Positions 9,327 through 17,458 of a DNA stretch of 64,000 bases are shown here, piece by piece. The position numbers were made by a program, and so were the translations under genes. Source of the stretch: Bog-756 sp963830165 (GTDB lineage: Bacteria > Actinomycetota > Acidimicrobiia > Acidimicrobiales > RAAP-2); NCBI GenBank assembly GCA_963830165.1, contig CAWHKZ010000008.1, positions 248,001-312,000 of the forward strand, read 5' to 3'. Position 1 is the stretch's first letter. Every line of letters begins with the position of its first letter. The notes under the pieces are model-generated. The model was not told the origin of the DNA. It saw only the letters and a list, made by a program, of their open reading frames with translations, and did not search any database.

Positions 9327-10140
9327 TCACCAGGCCGGGCCGAGGCCTCCGACCAGGTCGGCCCGCCACGGGGCCGGCACGTCGACCAGGCAGCCGTCGG
9401 CGCCGGCCCCGCGGATCGCGCCCACCGCGGCGGTCGCCCCGTCGAAGGGCACTCGACCGAGCACCAGAGGACGGGCCCCGGGCCGGACGCGCTGGGTGCC
9501 GCTGCGTTCGAGCCGGCCGAGCACGTCGACCACCCCGTCGGGCCCACCGCCCACCACCACGACGTCGGCCGACCGGGCACACACCTCGACGAGGCCCGCC
9601 GCGACCCGGTCCCTCGCCGGTGAGGAAGACGACCAGGGGCACGCCGCCGGCCTGTACCGGTGCCGGCCGGTTCACGGCGTCGTCCACCCGGTAGATGCGG
9701 CCCTCCACCCTCGGGTGGTCGTCCTCGAGCACGGCCCGGCAGACCTCGAGGGCCTCGGCCAGCCGGTCGGCGTCGTCGGCACGATCGGCATCGCCGTCGA
9801 GGCTGAGCAGGGCGCGGCCGCGGGAGACCACGTCGACCCCGGTCACGATCTTGGCCAGGATCGACGGTGCCCGCCGCTGGGCACGGTCGGCCACCGCCCC
9901 GAGATGGAGGCGTTCCGTCCGGGCCCCGAGCCCTCCGAGCAGCGAGTACGCCTCGAAGGGCACCCGGTCGGGCGGTTCGGCCATCGACTCCGTCACCCAC
10001 AGCGAGGCCACGCCGACCGCCTCGGCCGCCGCCGCCGCCTCGGTCGCTCCGGCCAGGACGTCGGCCACCGGCGAGTCCGCGTCCGGGGCGGTGAGCACCA
10101 GTCCGAGGCCCGCCAAGGCTCCATGCGCGCCCGTCGTCAT
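9327..10140 (-). CDS. Luciferase-like (LLM) oxidoreductase, reading frame broken
   Basis: Flavin- or F420-dependent TIM-barrel oxidoreductase of the luciferase-like monooxygenase family. The N-terminal two thirds read from ATG 10140 (LVLTAPDADSP, ASLWVTESMAEP, LGAVADRAQRRAPSILAKIV) through VPLVVFLTGEG. At about 9625-9632 the frame must change to continue as VAAGLVEVCARSADVVVVGG and then WRADLVGGLGPAW to the stop at 9327. A one-base insertion or two-base deletion in the GAGGGACCGGG stretch explains it. It is either a pseudogene or, given three other broken genes in the window, a sequence error. TACTGT lies 7 nt before the ATG, suggesting a leaderless transcript. Substrate unknown. Confidence 0.7.
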
Positions 10141-10147
10141 GCACCGC

Positions 10148-10153
10148 ACAGTA
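10148..10153 (-). promoter_or_regulatory. Leaderless-type -10 box of the LLM oxidoreductase
   Basis: Minus-strand TACTGT ends 7 nt before the ATG at 10140; no Shine-Dalgarno sequence is present. Confidence 0.4.
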
Positions 10154-10218
10154 GCGGCGCCTCTTCCTCCCCTCGCGGCCCTGATCCGGATCAGCCCTGG
10201 CCGTTGACCACGCTGAGA

Positions 10219-10254
10219 AGTAGAATAACTACTCTACGTGACCACATGACCACA
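10219..10254 (+). promoter_or_regulatory. AT-rich inverted repeat and short direct repeat before the pilin-like gene
   Basis: AGTAG-AATAA-CTACT at 10219-10233 is a perfect 5-bp inverted repeat in an AT-rich island. It follows TTGACC (10204-10209) and precedes two tandem copies of TGACCACA (10239-10254). It may be an operator plus promoter for the gene at 10309, but the spacing of TTGACC to TAGAAT (11 bp) is too short for a standard promoter. Confidence 0.3.
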
Positions 10255-10308
10255 TCCCACGGGTTTTCCGTATCCCTCGGACCCGCTTCCGATCCCAGGA
10301 GAACGACG

Positions 10309-10884
10309 ATGCCCACGGCGGTCGGCACCACCGAGATCCCCTCGAGGCGGGGGGACGACCAGGGATTCTCGATGATCGTGACCTTGATCAGCCTGGTGGC
10401 CGTGGCCCTGTTGACCCTGTTCGCCTTCAAGGCCACCTTCGGGCCCTCGGGATCGAGCCCGGCGTCGGGCGGCGTATCCCAACCCGTGGCCGAAGCCGAC
10501 GGAACCCAGGCCCAGCAGGCGCTGTCGACAGGGCTCGGTGCGGTGGCCACGGCTTCGGGGGGCAGTGGGAGCTACCTCGGCATCGACGCGGCCGAGCTCT
10601 CGGCATCCGAGCCCTCGGTCCAGTTCACCGGCGGTCCCTCGACCGGTCCCGCCTCGGTCAGCGTGGCCGCGACCGGCGACGGATCCGGCGCCGTGACACT
10701 GGCCGTCCGGGCCGTGGACGGGACGTGCTGGTTCGCGTGGCGGGCGCCCGACAGCGGTGCCTGGTACGGGGCCCGGACCGGTGGCGCCACGTGCGCAGCG
10801 CAGCCCGTCGAACCGACGCCCGACCCTGGACCGGTGTCGAGCGCCTCGGTCGGCTGGGAGCAGGGTTCGTTCCCGAGCGTGTGA
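10309..10884 (+). CDS. Type IV pilin-like protein
   Basis: A 191-aa protein with a prepilin-like N-terminus: a charged leader of about 19 residues (PSRRGDDQG), then F20 and a roughly 20-residue hydrophobic stretch (FSMIVTLISLVAVALLTLFA). The junction G19/F20 is where a prepilin peptidase (PilD) would cut. The usual Glu at mature position 5 is replaced by Val, as in some minor or pseudopilins, so assembly into a fibre is uncertain. The rest is Ser/Gly/Ala-rich with two Cys (CWFAW, ATCAAQP) that could form a disulfide. CAGGAGAACG precedes the ATG at 10309. No pilus ATPase or peptidase is nearby, but the competence genes dprA and comM follow on the other strand. Confidence 0.6.
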   Translation: MPTAVGTTEIPSRRGDDQGFSMIVTLISLVAVALLTLFAFKATFGPSGSSPASGGVSQPVAEADGTQAQQALSTGLGAVATASGGSGSYLGIDAAELSASEPSVQFTGGPSTGPASVSVAATGDGSGAVTLAVRAVDGTCWFAWRAPDSGAWYGARTGGATCAAQPVEPTPDPGPVSSASVGWEQGSFPSV

Positions 10885-10887
10885 CCC

Positions 10888-10939
10888 GGTCGTGCGAGCG
10901 GGTCGTGCGAGCGGGTCGTGCGAGCGGGCCGTGCGAGCG
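10888..10939 (+). repeat. Four 13-bp tandem repeats (GGTCGTGCGAGCG)
   Basis: Three exact copies and one with a single change (GGCCGTGCGAGCG) run between the pilin-like stop codon and the dprA stop codon. They are non-coding, and no hairpin of note is formed. Confidence 0.85.
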
Positions 10940-10948
10940 GGCCCGGGA

Positions 10949-12067
10949 TCAGGCGCGCGACCACCAGCCGGCACCGGCCACCACCAGACCCCGCTCCACC
11001 AGGTTGCCCACAGCCAGCCCCACCGTGGCGAGGGACAGGTCGGTACGGAGCAGCACCGTCTCGACCGTCGTCGGCGTGTCGTCGACCGCTTCCCACACGG
11101 ACCGCTCGACCCGATCGAGGGCGGCCACCCTCGGATCGGGGATCAGGGCCCCACGGGTCCGGGTCGACCCCGACGGTACGACCGGCCGTCCGCCCCGGGC
11201 CAGGGACAGCGCGGTCAGCACGTCGTCGACGTCGCGCACCGGGGTGCACCCGTCGACCAGCAACCCGTTGGTCCCTCGGGAGGCAGGGCTGCGCACCGAC
11301 CCCGGGACGGCGCACACCGGGACGGCCCGCCGGGCCGCCGCCTCGACGGTGTGGAACGACCCGCCCCGGCCGTGGCACTCCACCACCACGACGACGTCGG
11401 CCAGGGCGGCGATGATGCGGTTGCGGGCCGGGAAGACCCGCGGCCGGGCCGGCGTGCCCAACGGTGCCTCGGACAGCACGGCGCCGCACCCGGCCACCCG
11501 CCGCCACAGCTCCCGGTTGGGCCTCGGGTAGACCACGTCGAGGCCCGTGCCCACCACGGCCACCGGAGGGGCCCCGCCCGGCCCGGCATCGAGCGCGCCG
11601 GCATGGGCCGCGGCGTCGATGCCGATGGCCAGGCCCGACACCACCACCACGCCGGCGGCGGCCAGGCCGCGGCCCAGGTCGGCCGCGACCGCTGTCCCGT
11701 ACCGGGTGGCCGACCGCGTCCCCACCACGGCCACCGCCGGTCGGCCTTCGGCGACCGTCGGATCCCCCGACGAGGTGAGCACCGCCGGAGCGCCCGGGTC
11801 ACCCACCAGCGCGGGCGGGTAGCCGGCGGCGTCGGGCACCAGCACCGACAGTCCCGCGGCCCGATACCGGGCCAGGACCGCCGAGGGATCGGTCCCCCGT
11901 GCCGCGACGGTGAAGCGCCGCCCGGGGTCGGCCGGATGGGCGCCGGCGGACACCGCACGCCAGGCCAGGCGGGGACCGAGACCGTCGAGGATCCGGGCCA
12001 GGCGCACGGGGGTCATGCCCGGCAGGTCGAGCAGGGCGACGGCACAGGCCAGATCGTCGTCGGTCAT
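10949..12067 (-). CDS. dprA: DNA-processing protein DprA
   Basis: DprA/Smf binds incoming single-stranded DNA and loads RecA during natural transformation. The 372 aa contain the extended Rossmann fold with VAVVGTRSATRYGT at about 113, GVVVVSGLAIGIDAAAH at about 138, VAVVGTGLDVVYPRPN at about 168 and FPARNRIIAALAD at about 210. A C-terminal winged-helix DprA_WH domain (PTTVETVLLRTDLSLATVGL) follows. A helix-hairpin-helix-like N-terminus (LPGMTPVRLARIL) is present. The start overlaps the comM stop by 4 bp (12064-12067), so the two are translationally coupled. The usual ESGSLITA-like segment appears as GRGGSFHTVEAA, a mild divergence. Confidence 0.93.
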   Translation of the reverse strand: MTDDDLACAVALLDLPGMTPVRLARILDGLGPRLAWRAVSAGAHPADPGRRFTVAARGTDPSAVLARYRAAGLSVLVPDAAGYPPALVGDPGAPAVLTSSGDPTVAEGRPAVAVVGTRSATRYGTAVAADLGRGLAAAGVVVVSGLAIGIDAAAHAGALDAGPGGAPPVAVVGTGLDVVYPRPNRELWRRVAGCGAVLSEAPLGTPARPRVFPARNRIIAALADVVVVVECHGRGGSFHTVEAAARRAVPVCAVPGSVRSPASRGTNGLLVDGCTPVRDVDDVLTALSLARGGRPVVPSGSTRTRGALIPDPRVAALDRVERSVWEAVDDTPTTVETVLLRTDLSLATVGLAVGNLVERGLVVAGAGWWSRA

Positions 12068-13596
12068 CGGACCTCCTCGCCCAGCAGCAGGTCGCGGCTC
12101 CCCCGCAGCACGAGGGCCTCGGCCACGTGCGGTGCGCCGACGGTGTCCGGGCCGCCGTCGAGGTCGGCGAGAGTGCGCGCCAGACGGCGCACCCGGTGGA
12201 GGCCGCGGGCGCTCAGCCGTCCGCCACGGACCTGGCGGGCGAGCAGCTCACCGGCCGCGTCGTCCAACGGGGCCGTCCGGTCGAGGTTGGCTCCGTCGAG
12301 TTGGGCGTTGACCGCCGCGCCGCGGGCCCGGGCCAGTTCCCGGGCCGCCCTGACCCTGCCGGCCACGACGGCGGTCGGCTCACCGGGATGGCATCCGATG
12401 AGGTCGGCGGCCGCAGGACGGTCCACCCGCAGGCAGATGTCGAAGCGGTCGAGCAGGGGGCCCGAGAGTCGCCGGGCATAGCGGGCCCGGGCCGACGCCG
12501 GGCACCGACAGGCCCCCGGCAGGCCCCCCTCCCCACAGGGACACGGATTCATGGCCGCCACCAGTAGGAACCGCGCCGGGCAGGTGGTCGCCGCACCAGA
12601 ACGGCTGAGCCGGACGACACCCTCCTCGAGTGGCTGGCGCAACGCGTCGAGCACGGCGGTCGGGAACTCCCCGAGCTCGTCCAGGAAGAGGGTCCCCCCG
12701 TGGGCCAGGCCGACCTCGCCCGGGCGCAGGGCGGCCCCTCCCCCGAGCATGGCCACCACCGACAGGCCGTGATGGGGAGCCCGGAAGGGGGGCCGACGAG
12801 CCGGATTCGGTCCCCCGGCCGCTCCGCCGGCCACCGAGTGGATCCGGGTCACCTCGCGGGCCGTCGGCGGGTCGAGGTCGGGCAGCAGCCCCGGCAGGCG
12901 GGTGGCCAGCAGGGTCTTGCCCGCCCCGGGAGGCCCGACCAGCAGCAGGTGGTGGCCGCCGGTGGCCGCGACCTCGAGGGCCCGCCGGGCCAGGAGCTGC
13001 CCCCGCACCTCGGCAAGGTCGGCGATGTCGGCTTCCGGTCGCCGAGCATCCGCCGAGGTCGTGGTGGCCGTGAAAGGCGGGGCGGCCGGCCACGGCCGCC
13101 GCCCACTGCACCGGGCCACGACCTCGGACAGGTCGGCGGCGGTGCGGCACGCGGTGACGGACAGGGACGCATCGGGTCCGTCGGCGTCGGCCAGCACCAC
13201 GTGGTGCCCGGCCAGGGCGTCGGCCAGCACGAGCGACCCCGGCACCCCGCGCAGCGAACCGTCGAGACCCAGCTCCCCCACGAAGGCGTACCCGGCGACG
13301 GCCGCCGGGTCGAGCACCCCCGAGGCCACCAGGACACCCACGGCGATGGGCAGATCGAGCCCGGCCCCGCCTTTGCGGACCCCCGACGGGGCGAGGTTGA
13401 CGGTGATGCGCCGACGGGGCCACGGCAGGCCGCTCGAGACGAGCGCGGCCCGGACCCGGTCGCGGGACTCCCGCACGGCGGCGTCGGGCAGGCCGACGAC
13501 CGTGAATCCGGGCAGGCCGTTGGCCACGTGGACCTCGACGGACACGAGGCGGCCGTCGACCCCGTGGAGGACGGCGGAGGGGATGCTGGCGATCAC
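12064..13596 (-). CDS. comM: YifB/ComM family Mg-chelatase-like AAA+ ATPase
   Basis: ComM is a hexameric helicase promoting branch migration of integrating DNA in natural transformation. The N-terminal ChlI-like domain (VHVANGLPGFTVVGLPDAAV, then VNLAPSGVRKGGAGLDLPIA) is followed by a AAA+ core with Walker A LVGPPGAGKT (about residue 225) and Walker B GTLFLDELGEF. A zinc-like Cys cluster CPCGEGGLPGACRC and the C-terminal Mg-chelatase helical domain (LSARGLHRVRRLARTLADL) complete it. I chose GTG 13596 because GGGAGG lies 6 nt upstream; a further GTG at 13614 would add six residues. It heads a comM-dprA pair. Confidence 0.92.
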   Translation of the reverse strand: MIASIPSAVLHGVDGRLVSVEVHVANGLPGFTVVGLPDAAVRESRDRVRAALVSSGLPWPRRRITVNLAPSGVRKGGAGLDLPIAVGVLVASGVLDPAAVAGYAFVGELGLDGSLRGVPGSLVLADALAGHHVVLADADGPDASLSVTACRTAADLSEVVARCSGRRPWPAAPPFTATTTSADARRPEADIADLAEVRGQLLARRALEVAATGGHHLLLVGPPGAGKTLLATRLPGLLPDLDPPTAREVTRIHSVAGGAAGGPNPARRPPFRAPHHGLSVVAMLGGGAALRPGEVGLAHGGTLFLDELGEFPTAVLDALRQPLEEGVVRLSRSGAATTCPARFLLVAAMNPCPCGEGGLPGACRCPASARARYARRLSGPLLDRFDICLRVDRPAAADLIGCHPGEPTAVVAGRVRAARELARARGAAVNAQLDGANLDRTAPLDDAAGELLARQVRGGRLSARGLHRVRRLARTLADLDGGPDTVGAPHVAEALVLRGSRDLLLGEEVR

Positions 13597-13757
13597 TGGT
13601 GCCTCCCAGGGCACGTCGGTACTCGGGAGGGCGGGGTGGTTCGGCTACGCCGGTGCCGACGGCCCTCGAGGCACCGACCGCACCCTACGGGCGGGGTGTG
13701 ACTCTCAGAGCCGTCAGGACCTCGAGCAGGACCCGGCGGCTGCCGACCGTGTCGTGC

Positions 13758-14552
13758 TCAGCGGCCCTCGAAGACCGGCGGCCGCCGCTCCGCGAAGGCG
13801 GACAGCGCCTCCCGGGTGTCCCGGGTGGCCAGGTTTGCCGACTGGGCCCGGGCTTCGTCCTCCAGGGCCTGGTCCATGGAGACGGCCATCGAGTGGTTGA
13901 GCAGGGACTTGGTCATCGACAGCGCGAGGGTGGGCCCGTCGGCGAGCCGGCGGGCCCAGTCGTCGACGAAGGCGTCGAGCTCGTCGTCGGGGACCACCCG
14001 GTTGACCAGCCCGAACGAGGCCGCCTCGTCGGCGGTCAGGATGTCGGCGAAGAACGCCAGCTCCTTGGCGCGGTGGAGCCCGATCAGGCGGGGCAGGAGC
14101 CACGAGGCACCGAAGTCGATGGACAGGCCCCGCTTGGCGAAGATCTGCGAGAACCGGGCCGACGTGGAGGCCACCACCAGGTCACACCCGAGGGCCAGGG
14201 ACAGCCCGGCCCCGGCGGCCACGCCGCCCACCTTGGCGATGGTGGGCTTGGGCAGCCGGTGGAGCCGCAGGGCGAGATCGGCGCAGGCCCGCATCTGGAC
14301 CAGGAACGGGTCACCGGGCCGGCCGGCGCCGTTGCTCGGGTCCGAGAGGTCGGCCCCCGAGCAGAACGAACCTCCGGCGCCGGTCAGGACGAGGCACCGG
14401 ACACCGCGGTCGGCGGCCGCGTCGTCGAGGGCGGCCTGCAGCTCCCGAAGCATGGTGCCGTTGGCTGCGTTCTTGCGCTCCGGGCGGTTCAGGACGACCG
14501 TCGCCACACCATCGGAGCGCTCGACGATCAGGGTCTCCCACGTGTCAGGCAT
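13758..14552 (-). CDS. Enoyl-CoA hydratase/isomerase family protein
   Basis: A 264-aa crotonase-fold protein, the usual length. Oxyanion-hole strands: SFCSGADL (about residue 62) and GGVAAGAGLSLALGCDLV (about 108). The first catalytic Glu of classical hydratases is not in its usual place (GAGLSLALG instead of GGGCELA), so it may be an isomerase or act on an unusual acyl-CoA. The C-terminal helix segment ARAQSANLATRDTREALSAF is typical. It is inserted between yraN and comM, which are near neighbours in many actinobacteria. TAGGCT lies 6 nt before the ATG with no Shine-Dalgarno sequence, suggesting its own leaderless promoter. Likely role: beta-oxidation, with substrate unknown. Confidence 0.88.
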   Translation of the reverse strand: MPDTWETLIVERSDGVATVVLNRPERKNAANGTMLRELQAALDDAAADRGVRCLVLTGAGGSFCSGADLSDPSNGAGRPGDPFLVQMRACADLALRLHRLPKPTIAKVGGVAAGAGLSLALGCDLVVASTSARFSQIFAKRGLSIDFGASWLLPRLIGLHRAKELAFFADILTADEAASFGLVNRVVPDDELDAFVDDWARRLADGPTLALSMTKSLLNHSMAVSMDQALEDEARAQSANLATRDTREALSAFAERRPPVFEGR

Positions 14553-14558
14553 GTGGGC

Positions 14559-14564
14559 AGCCTA
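14559..14564 (-). promoter_or_regulatory. Leaderless-type -10 box of the enoyl-CoA hydratase
   Basis: Minus-strand TAGGCT ends 6 nt before the ATG at 14552. Confidence 0.45.
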
Positions 14565-14578
14565 GGGGACCGCCCTGC

Positions 14579-14962
14579 TCAGAACGCGTCCTCGATCACG
14601 TCGACGTCGGTCCCGGTGATCGACACGACATCGAAGCGCACGTCGACGAGGGCCCGCCCCGAGGCCGGTGTGAGTTCGGCCAGCCAGCGGCCGGCCAGCC
14701 GCCGGATCCGGCGCTGCTTGGCCGGCACCACCGCCTCGGCGCCGGAGCCGAACGCCTCGGTCGAGCGGGCCTTGACCTCGCAGAACACGACGGTGCGGCC
14801 CTGACGGGCGATGAGGTCGACCTCGCCCTCACGGCGTCGCCAGTTCCGTTCCAGCACTTCGTAGCCGTGGGACTCGTACCAGGCGGCCGCCGCGTCTTCG
14901 CCGCGGGCCCCGAGTTCGGCCCGCCGTGCCGCCCCGTCCCCTCCGGGGCCGGCCGGGCTCAC
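14579..14962 (-). CDS. yraN: YraN / UPF0102 family protein
   Basis: A 127-aa protein with the restriction-endonuclease-like fold typical of UPF0102: ELGARGEDAAAAWYESHGY, then RNWRRREGEVDLIARQG and TVVFCEVKARS, which supply the E...D...ExK nuclease-type residues. Biochemical role not settled; the family tracks with comM/dprA and rnhB and is suspected to act in DNA processing. GTG 14962 overlaps the DUF2469 stop (GTGA), giving translational coupling; the family begins just there. Confidence 0.88.
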   Translation of the reverse strand: MSPAGPGGDGAARRAELGARGEDAAAAWYESHGYEVLERNWRRREGEVDLIARQGRTVVFCEVKARSTEAFGSGAEAVVPAKQRRIRRLAGRWLAELTPASGRALVDVRFDVVSITGTDVDVIEDAF

Positions 14963-15252
14963 AGGTCCTTGTCGGGCAGCCGCTCGATGTTGACGTCGCG
15001 GAAGGTGAGGATGCGCACGGAGGGCACGAACCGGGCGGGCCGGTACATGTCCCACACCCAGGCGTCGTTGAGCACGACCTCGACGCAGGCCGGCGAGGTG
15101 TCCGACCGGACCGTCACGTCGACGTTGTTGGCCAGGTAGAACCGGCGCTCGGTCTCGACGACGTAGGAGAACAGCGGGACGACGGCCCGGTACTCGTGCA
15201 CCAGGGCCAGCTCGATCTCCGACTCGTACCGCTCCAGGTCCTCTTCGCTCAT
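14959..15252 (-). CDS. DUF2469 domain-containing protein
   Basis: A 97-aa actinobacterial protein of unknown function, recognised by MSEEDLERYESEIELALVHEY, LFSYVVETERRFYLAN, NDAWVWDMYRP and FVPSVRILTFRDVNIE. In actinobacteria DUF2469 is normally encoded after rplS-lepB-rnhB and before yraN. Here lepB and rnhB are absent from the 63-bp gap to rplS. Acidic N-terminus, no membrane segment. Confidence 0.9.
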   Translation of the reverse strand: MSEEDLERYESEIELALVHEYRAVVPLFSYVVETERRFYLANNVDVTVRSDTSPACVEVVLNDAWVWDMYRPARFVPSVRILTFRDVNIERLPDKDL

Positions 15253-15315
15253 CGGAGGGCGGGGCGCGTCCTCATGCCCGCTCGCCGAGCACCGGTCGGC
15301 ACCCTCGGCGCACGC

Positions 15316-15669
15316 TTAAGGGCGCGCAGTCCGCAACTCCTTGATCTTGGCGGCCTTCCCGTGTCGGTCGCGGAGGTAGTAGAGCTTGGCCCGCCGGACG
15401 TCACCGTAGGAGACGACCTCGGTGTGGTCGATCACCGGGGAGTGGACCGGAAAGGTCCGCTCCACGCCGACGCCGAAGCTCACCTTGCGCACCGTGAAGG
15501 TCTCCTGGACGCCGGTGCCCTGGCGGCGGATGACGGCCCCCTGGAAGACCTGGACGCGCTCGCGGGTGCCCTCGACGACCCGCACGTGCACCTTGACGGT
15601 GTCACCGGGACGGAACTCGGGGATGTCGTCCCGCAGGCTGTCGCGGTCGATGATGTCGGTCGGGTTCAT
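15316..15669 (-). CDS. rplS: 50S ribosomal protein bL19
   Basis: A 117-aa bL19 of the 50S subunit at the 30S-50S interface. Family pattern: IPEFRPGDTVKVHVRVVEG, RVQVFQGAVIRRQG, ETFTVRKVSFGVGVERTFP and KLYYLRDRHGKAAKIKE. The ATG at 15669 (MNPTDIID) is chosen by comparison with the family; an in-frame start upstream would add eleven residues. It lies downstream of trmD, as in most bacteria, after a 133-bp gap that holds no gene. Confidence 0.95.
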   Translation of the reverse strand: MNPTDIIDRDSLRDDIPEFRPGDTVKVHVRVVEGTRERVQVFQGAVIRRQGTGVQETFTVRKVSFGVGVERTFPVHSPVIDHTEVVSYGDVRRAKLYYLRDRHGKAAKIKELRTARP

Positions 15670-15802
15670 GGGGCGCGTCTCTTTCGGCGTTCGTTCGATC
15701 ACTCCCCCGTCGGCGACCCGAGCACGGCACCCCGGTCAGGGGCACGTCGCGGAGCGGGCCGTCGGTCCGGACGCCGGGATCACCCGGCGCCGACGAGGCT
15801 GC

Positions 15803-16585
15803 TCAATCGTAGCCGTGTTCGCGGAGCAGGCGCACCTCACCGTGCACGGACAGCAGCCGGACCTCGTCAGGGGTCAGCCCACCCCGGGCGGCGATGAGGT
15901 CCGGTCGTCGCTGCAACGTCCTGACCAGGGACTGCGTCCGCCGCCACGCCTCGACCCGGCCATGGTCACCCGAGCGCAGCACCTCGGGCACCCCGTGGCC
16001 CCGGAAATCGGCCGGACGGGTGTACTGCGGGTACTCGAGGAGGCCCTCGGCGAAGCTCTCCTCGTCGGTCGACCGCTCGTTGCCCAACACCCCGGGCAGC
16101 AGGCGGGCCACCGCCTCCACCACCACCAGGGCGGCCAGCTCGCCGCCGGCCAGCACCACGTCGCCGATCGACAGCTCGCCGTCGCAGAGGTGGTCGGCCA
16201 CCCGCTGGTCGACCCCCTCGTAGCGGCCGCACAGCAGCGAGAACCCGTCGGGGCGGGCGGCCAGCTCGCGGGCCGCCGCCTGGTCGAAGCGGCGACCCGA
16301 CGCGGACAGCAGCAGCAGCGGCCGGGGCAGCCCCCCGGGGCCCGCGGCGACGGCCTCGACGGCCTCGAAGACCGGTCCGGGGGCCAGCACCATGCCGGCA
16401 CCGCCGCCGAAGGGAGCGTCGTCGGCCGTCCGGTGGACGTCGTGGGCACCGTCGCGGATGTCGTGGGTACGCAGGTCGAGCAGACCACCATCGCGGGCCC
16501 GACCGAGGATGGAGGCGGCCCCGTAGTGCTCGACCACCTCGGGGAAGAGGGTGAACACGTCCACCCGGAAGCCGGGGGTGCTCAC
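15803..16585 (-). CDS. trmD: tRNA (guanine-N1)-methyltransferase
   Basis: Methylates G37 of tRNAs reading CNN codons using S-adenosylmethionine; prevents +1 frameshifting. The 260 aa show the SPOUT trefoil-knot fold: VDVFTLFPEVV, the APFGGGAGMVLAPGP loop, LLCGRYEGVDQRV and IGDVVLAGGELAALVVVEA. Next come the interdomain linker with the catalytic Asp (STDEESFAEGLLEYPQYTRP) and the C-terminal helical domain (GDHGRVEAWRRTQSL). GTG 16585 overlaps the rimM stop by 4 bp (GTGA). Confidence 0.95.
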   Translation of the reverse strand: MSTPGFRVDVFTLFPEVVEHYGAASILGRARDGGLLDLRTHDIRDGAHDVHRTADDAPFGGGAGMVLAPGPVFEAVEAVAAGPGGLPRPLLLLSASGRRFDQAAARELAARPDGFSLLCGRYEGVDQRVADHLCDGELSIGDVVLAGGELAALVVVEAVARLLPGVLGNERSTDEESFAEGLLEYPQYTRPADFRGHGVPEVLRSGDHGRVEAWRRTQSLVRTLQRRPDLIAARGGLTPDEVRLLSVHGEVRLLREHGYD

Positions 16586-17115
16586 GGCAGGTCGAGCAGA
16601 CCGTCGGGGATGTCGACGGTCACCCGGGCGCCCGGCACCGACCCGGTGACGAAGCGGAGCGGGATCAGACCTCCGCTCTCGAGTACCAGGAGGTCGCTGG
16701 CCGGGTTGGCCTCGACGCCGGTCACCCGGCCGAGCTCGACGCCCGAGGTGTCCTCGACCACCGACCCGATGAGGTCGTGGATCCACAGCGTGTCGGGGTC
16801 CTCGAGGGGCGGGGCACTGAGTTCGGTGTCGCGCAACGCCTCGGCCGCCCCGATGCCGTCCACCCCGGCGAGGGCCACGATCCAGCGTCCCCGGTGGGGC
16901 GAGGAACGCACGATCTCGAACGCCCGCCCGTCGTCGGCGTAGAGGACCGAGCCCTCGGCCACCCGTTCGTCGCGGTTGGTGGAGAGGGAGATGATCACGT
17001 CGCCCCGCAGCCCGTGGGGCTTGACGATCTTGCCGACCCGGAGCAGGGCCGGTCTCGTCCCTCGGGACGTGCCGTCGGCGCCGTCGGCGCCGTCGCCGGG
17101 GGCCGGTGAGGGCAC
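16582..17115 (-). CDS. rimM: Ribosome maturation factor RimM
   Basis: Assists late 30S assembly around uS19 and the 16S 3' major domain. The 177 aa contain the N-terminal beta-barrel RimM domain (RVGKIVKPHGLRGDVIISL) and the C-terminal PRC-barrel (LIGSVVEDTSGVELGRVTGV, then DLLVLESGGLIPLRF). An N-terminal extension of about 25 residues (SPAPGDGADGADGTSRG) is low-complexity. It starts 7 bp after the KH-protein stop and is coupled to trmD. Confidence 0.93.
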   Translation of the reverse strand: MPSPAPGDGADGADGTSRGTRPALLRVGKIVKPHGLRGDVIISLSTNRDERVAEGSVLYADDGRAFEIVRSSPHRGRWIVALAGVDGIGAAEALRDTELSAPPLEDPDTLWIHDLIGSVVEDTSGVELGRVTGVEANPASDLLVLESGGLIPLRFVTGSVPGARVTVDIPDGLLDLP

Positions 17116-17122
17116 CGCCGGA

Positions 17123-17458
17123 TCAGTCGTCGACGATGTCGACGCTGGTCTGGATGCCGTCGCGCGCCCCGGCGGCGGCCACCACCGTGCGGATGGCCTG
17201 GGCTACGCGGCCACGACGGCCGATGATCCGGCCCATGTCCTCGGGAGCCACGTGGATGCGGAAGCGGACGGAGTCGCCCCGCTCCTCGGTGTTGATCACC
17301 ACGGCCTCGGTGTCCGAGGCGATGGAGTTGACCAGGTAGGTGACGACGGCCAGTGGGGTGCCGCCCGACACGCGGTTGCCGGCGTCGTCGTCGTCCTCGA
17401 ACCCGTCGTCGATGGTGTTCACGTCGTCGACCGAGTCCGCTGTCATCTCGTCGCTCAC
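17123..17458 (-). CDS. khpA: KH-domain RNA-binding protein KhpA
   Basis: A small KH protein that with KhpB/EloR binds many transcripts and affects cell elongation in other Gram-positives. The 111 aa comprise an acidic N-terminal tail of about 30 residues (DDVNTIDDGFEDDDDAG) and one type II KH domain with the GxxG loop IIGRRGRV near residue 88, followed by VAQAIRTVVAAAGA. GTG 17458 overlaps the rpsP stop (GTGA); an ATG at 17446 is an alternative. Position between rpsP and rimM is conserved in Gram-positive bacteria. Confidence 0.92.
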   Translation of the reverse strand: MSDEMTADSVDDVNTIDDGFEDDDDAGNRVSGGTPLAVVTYLVNSIASDTEAVVINTEERGDSVRFRIHVAPEDMGRIIGRRGRVAQAIRTVVAAAGARDGIQTSVDIVDD

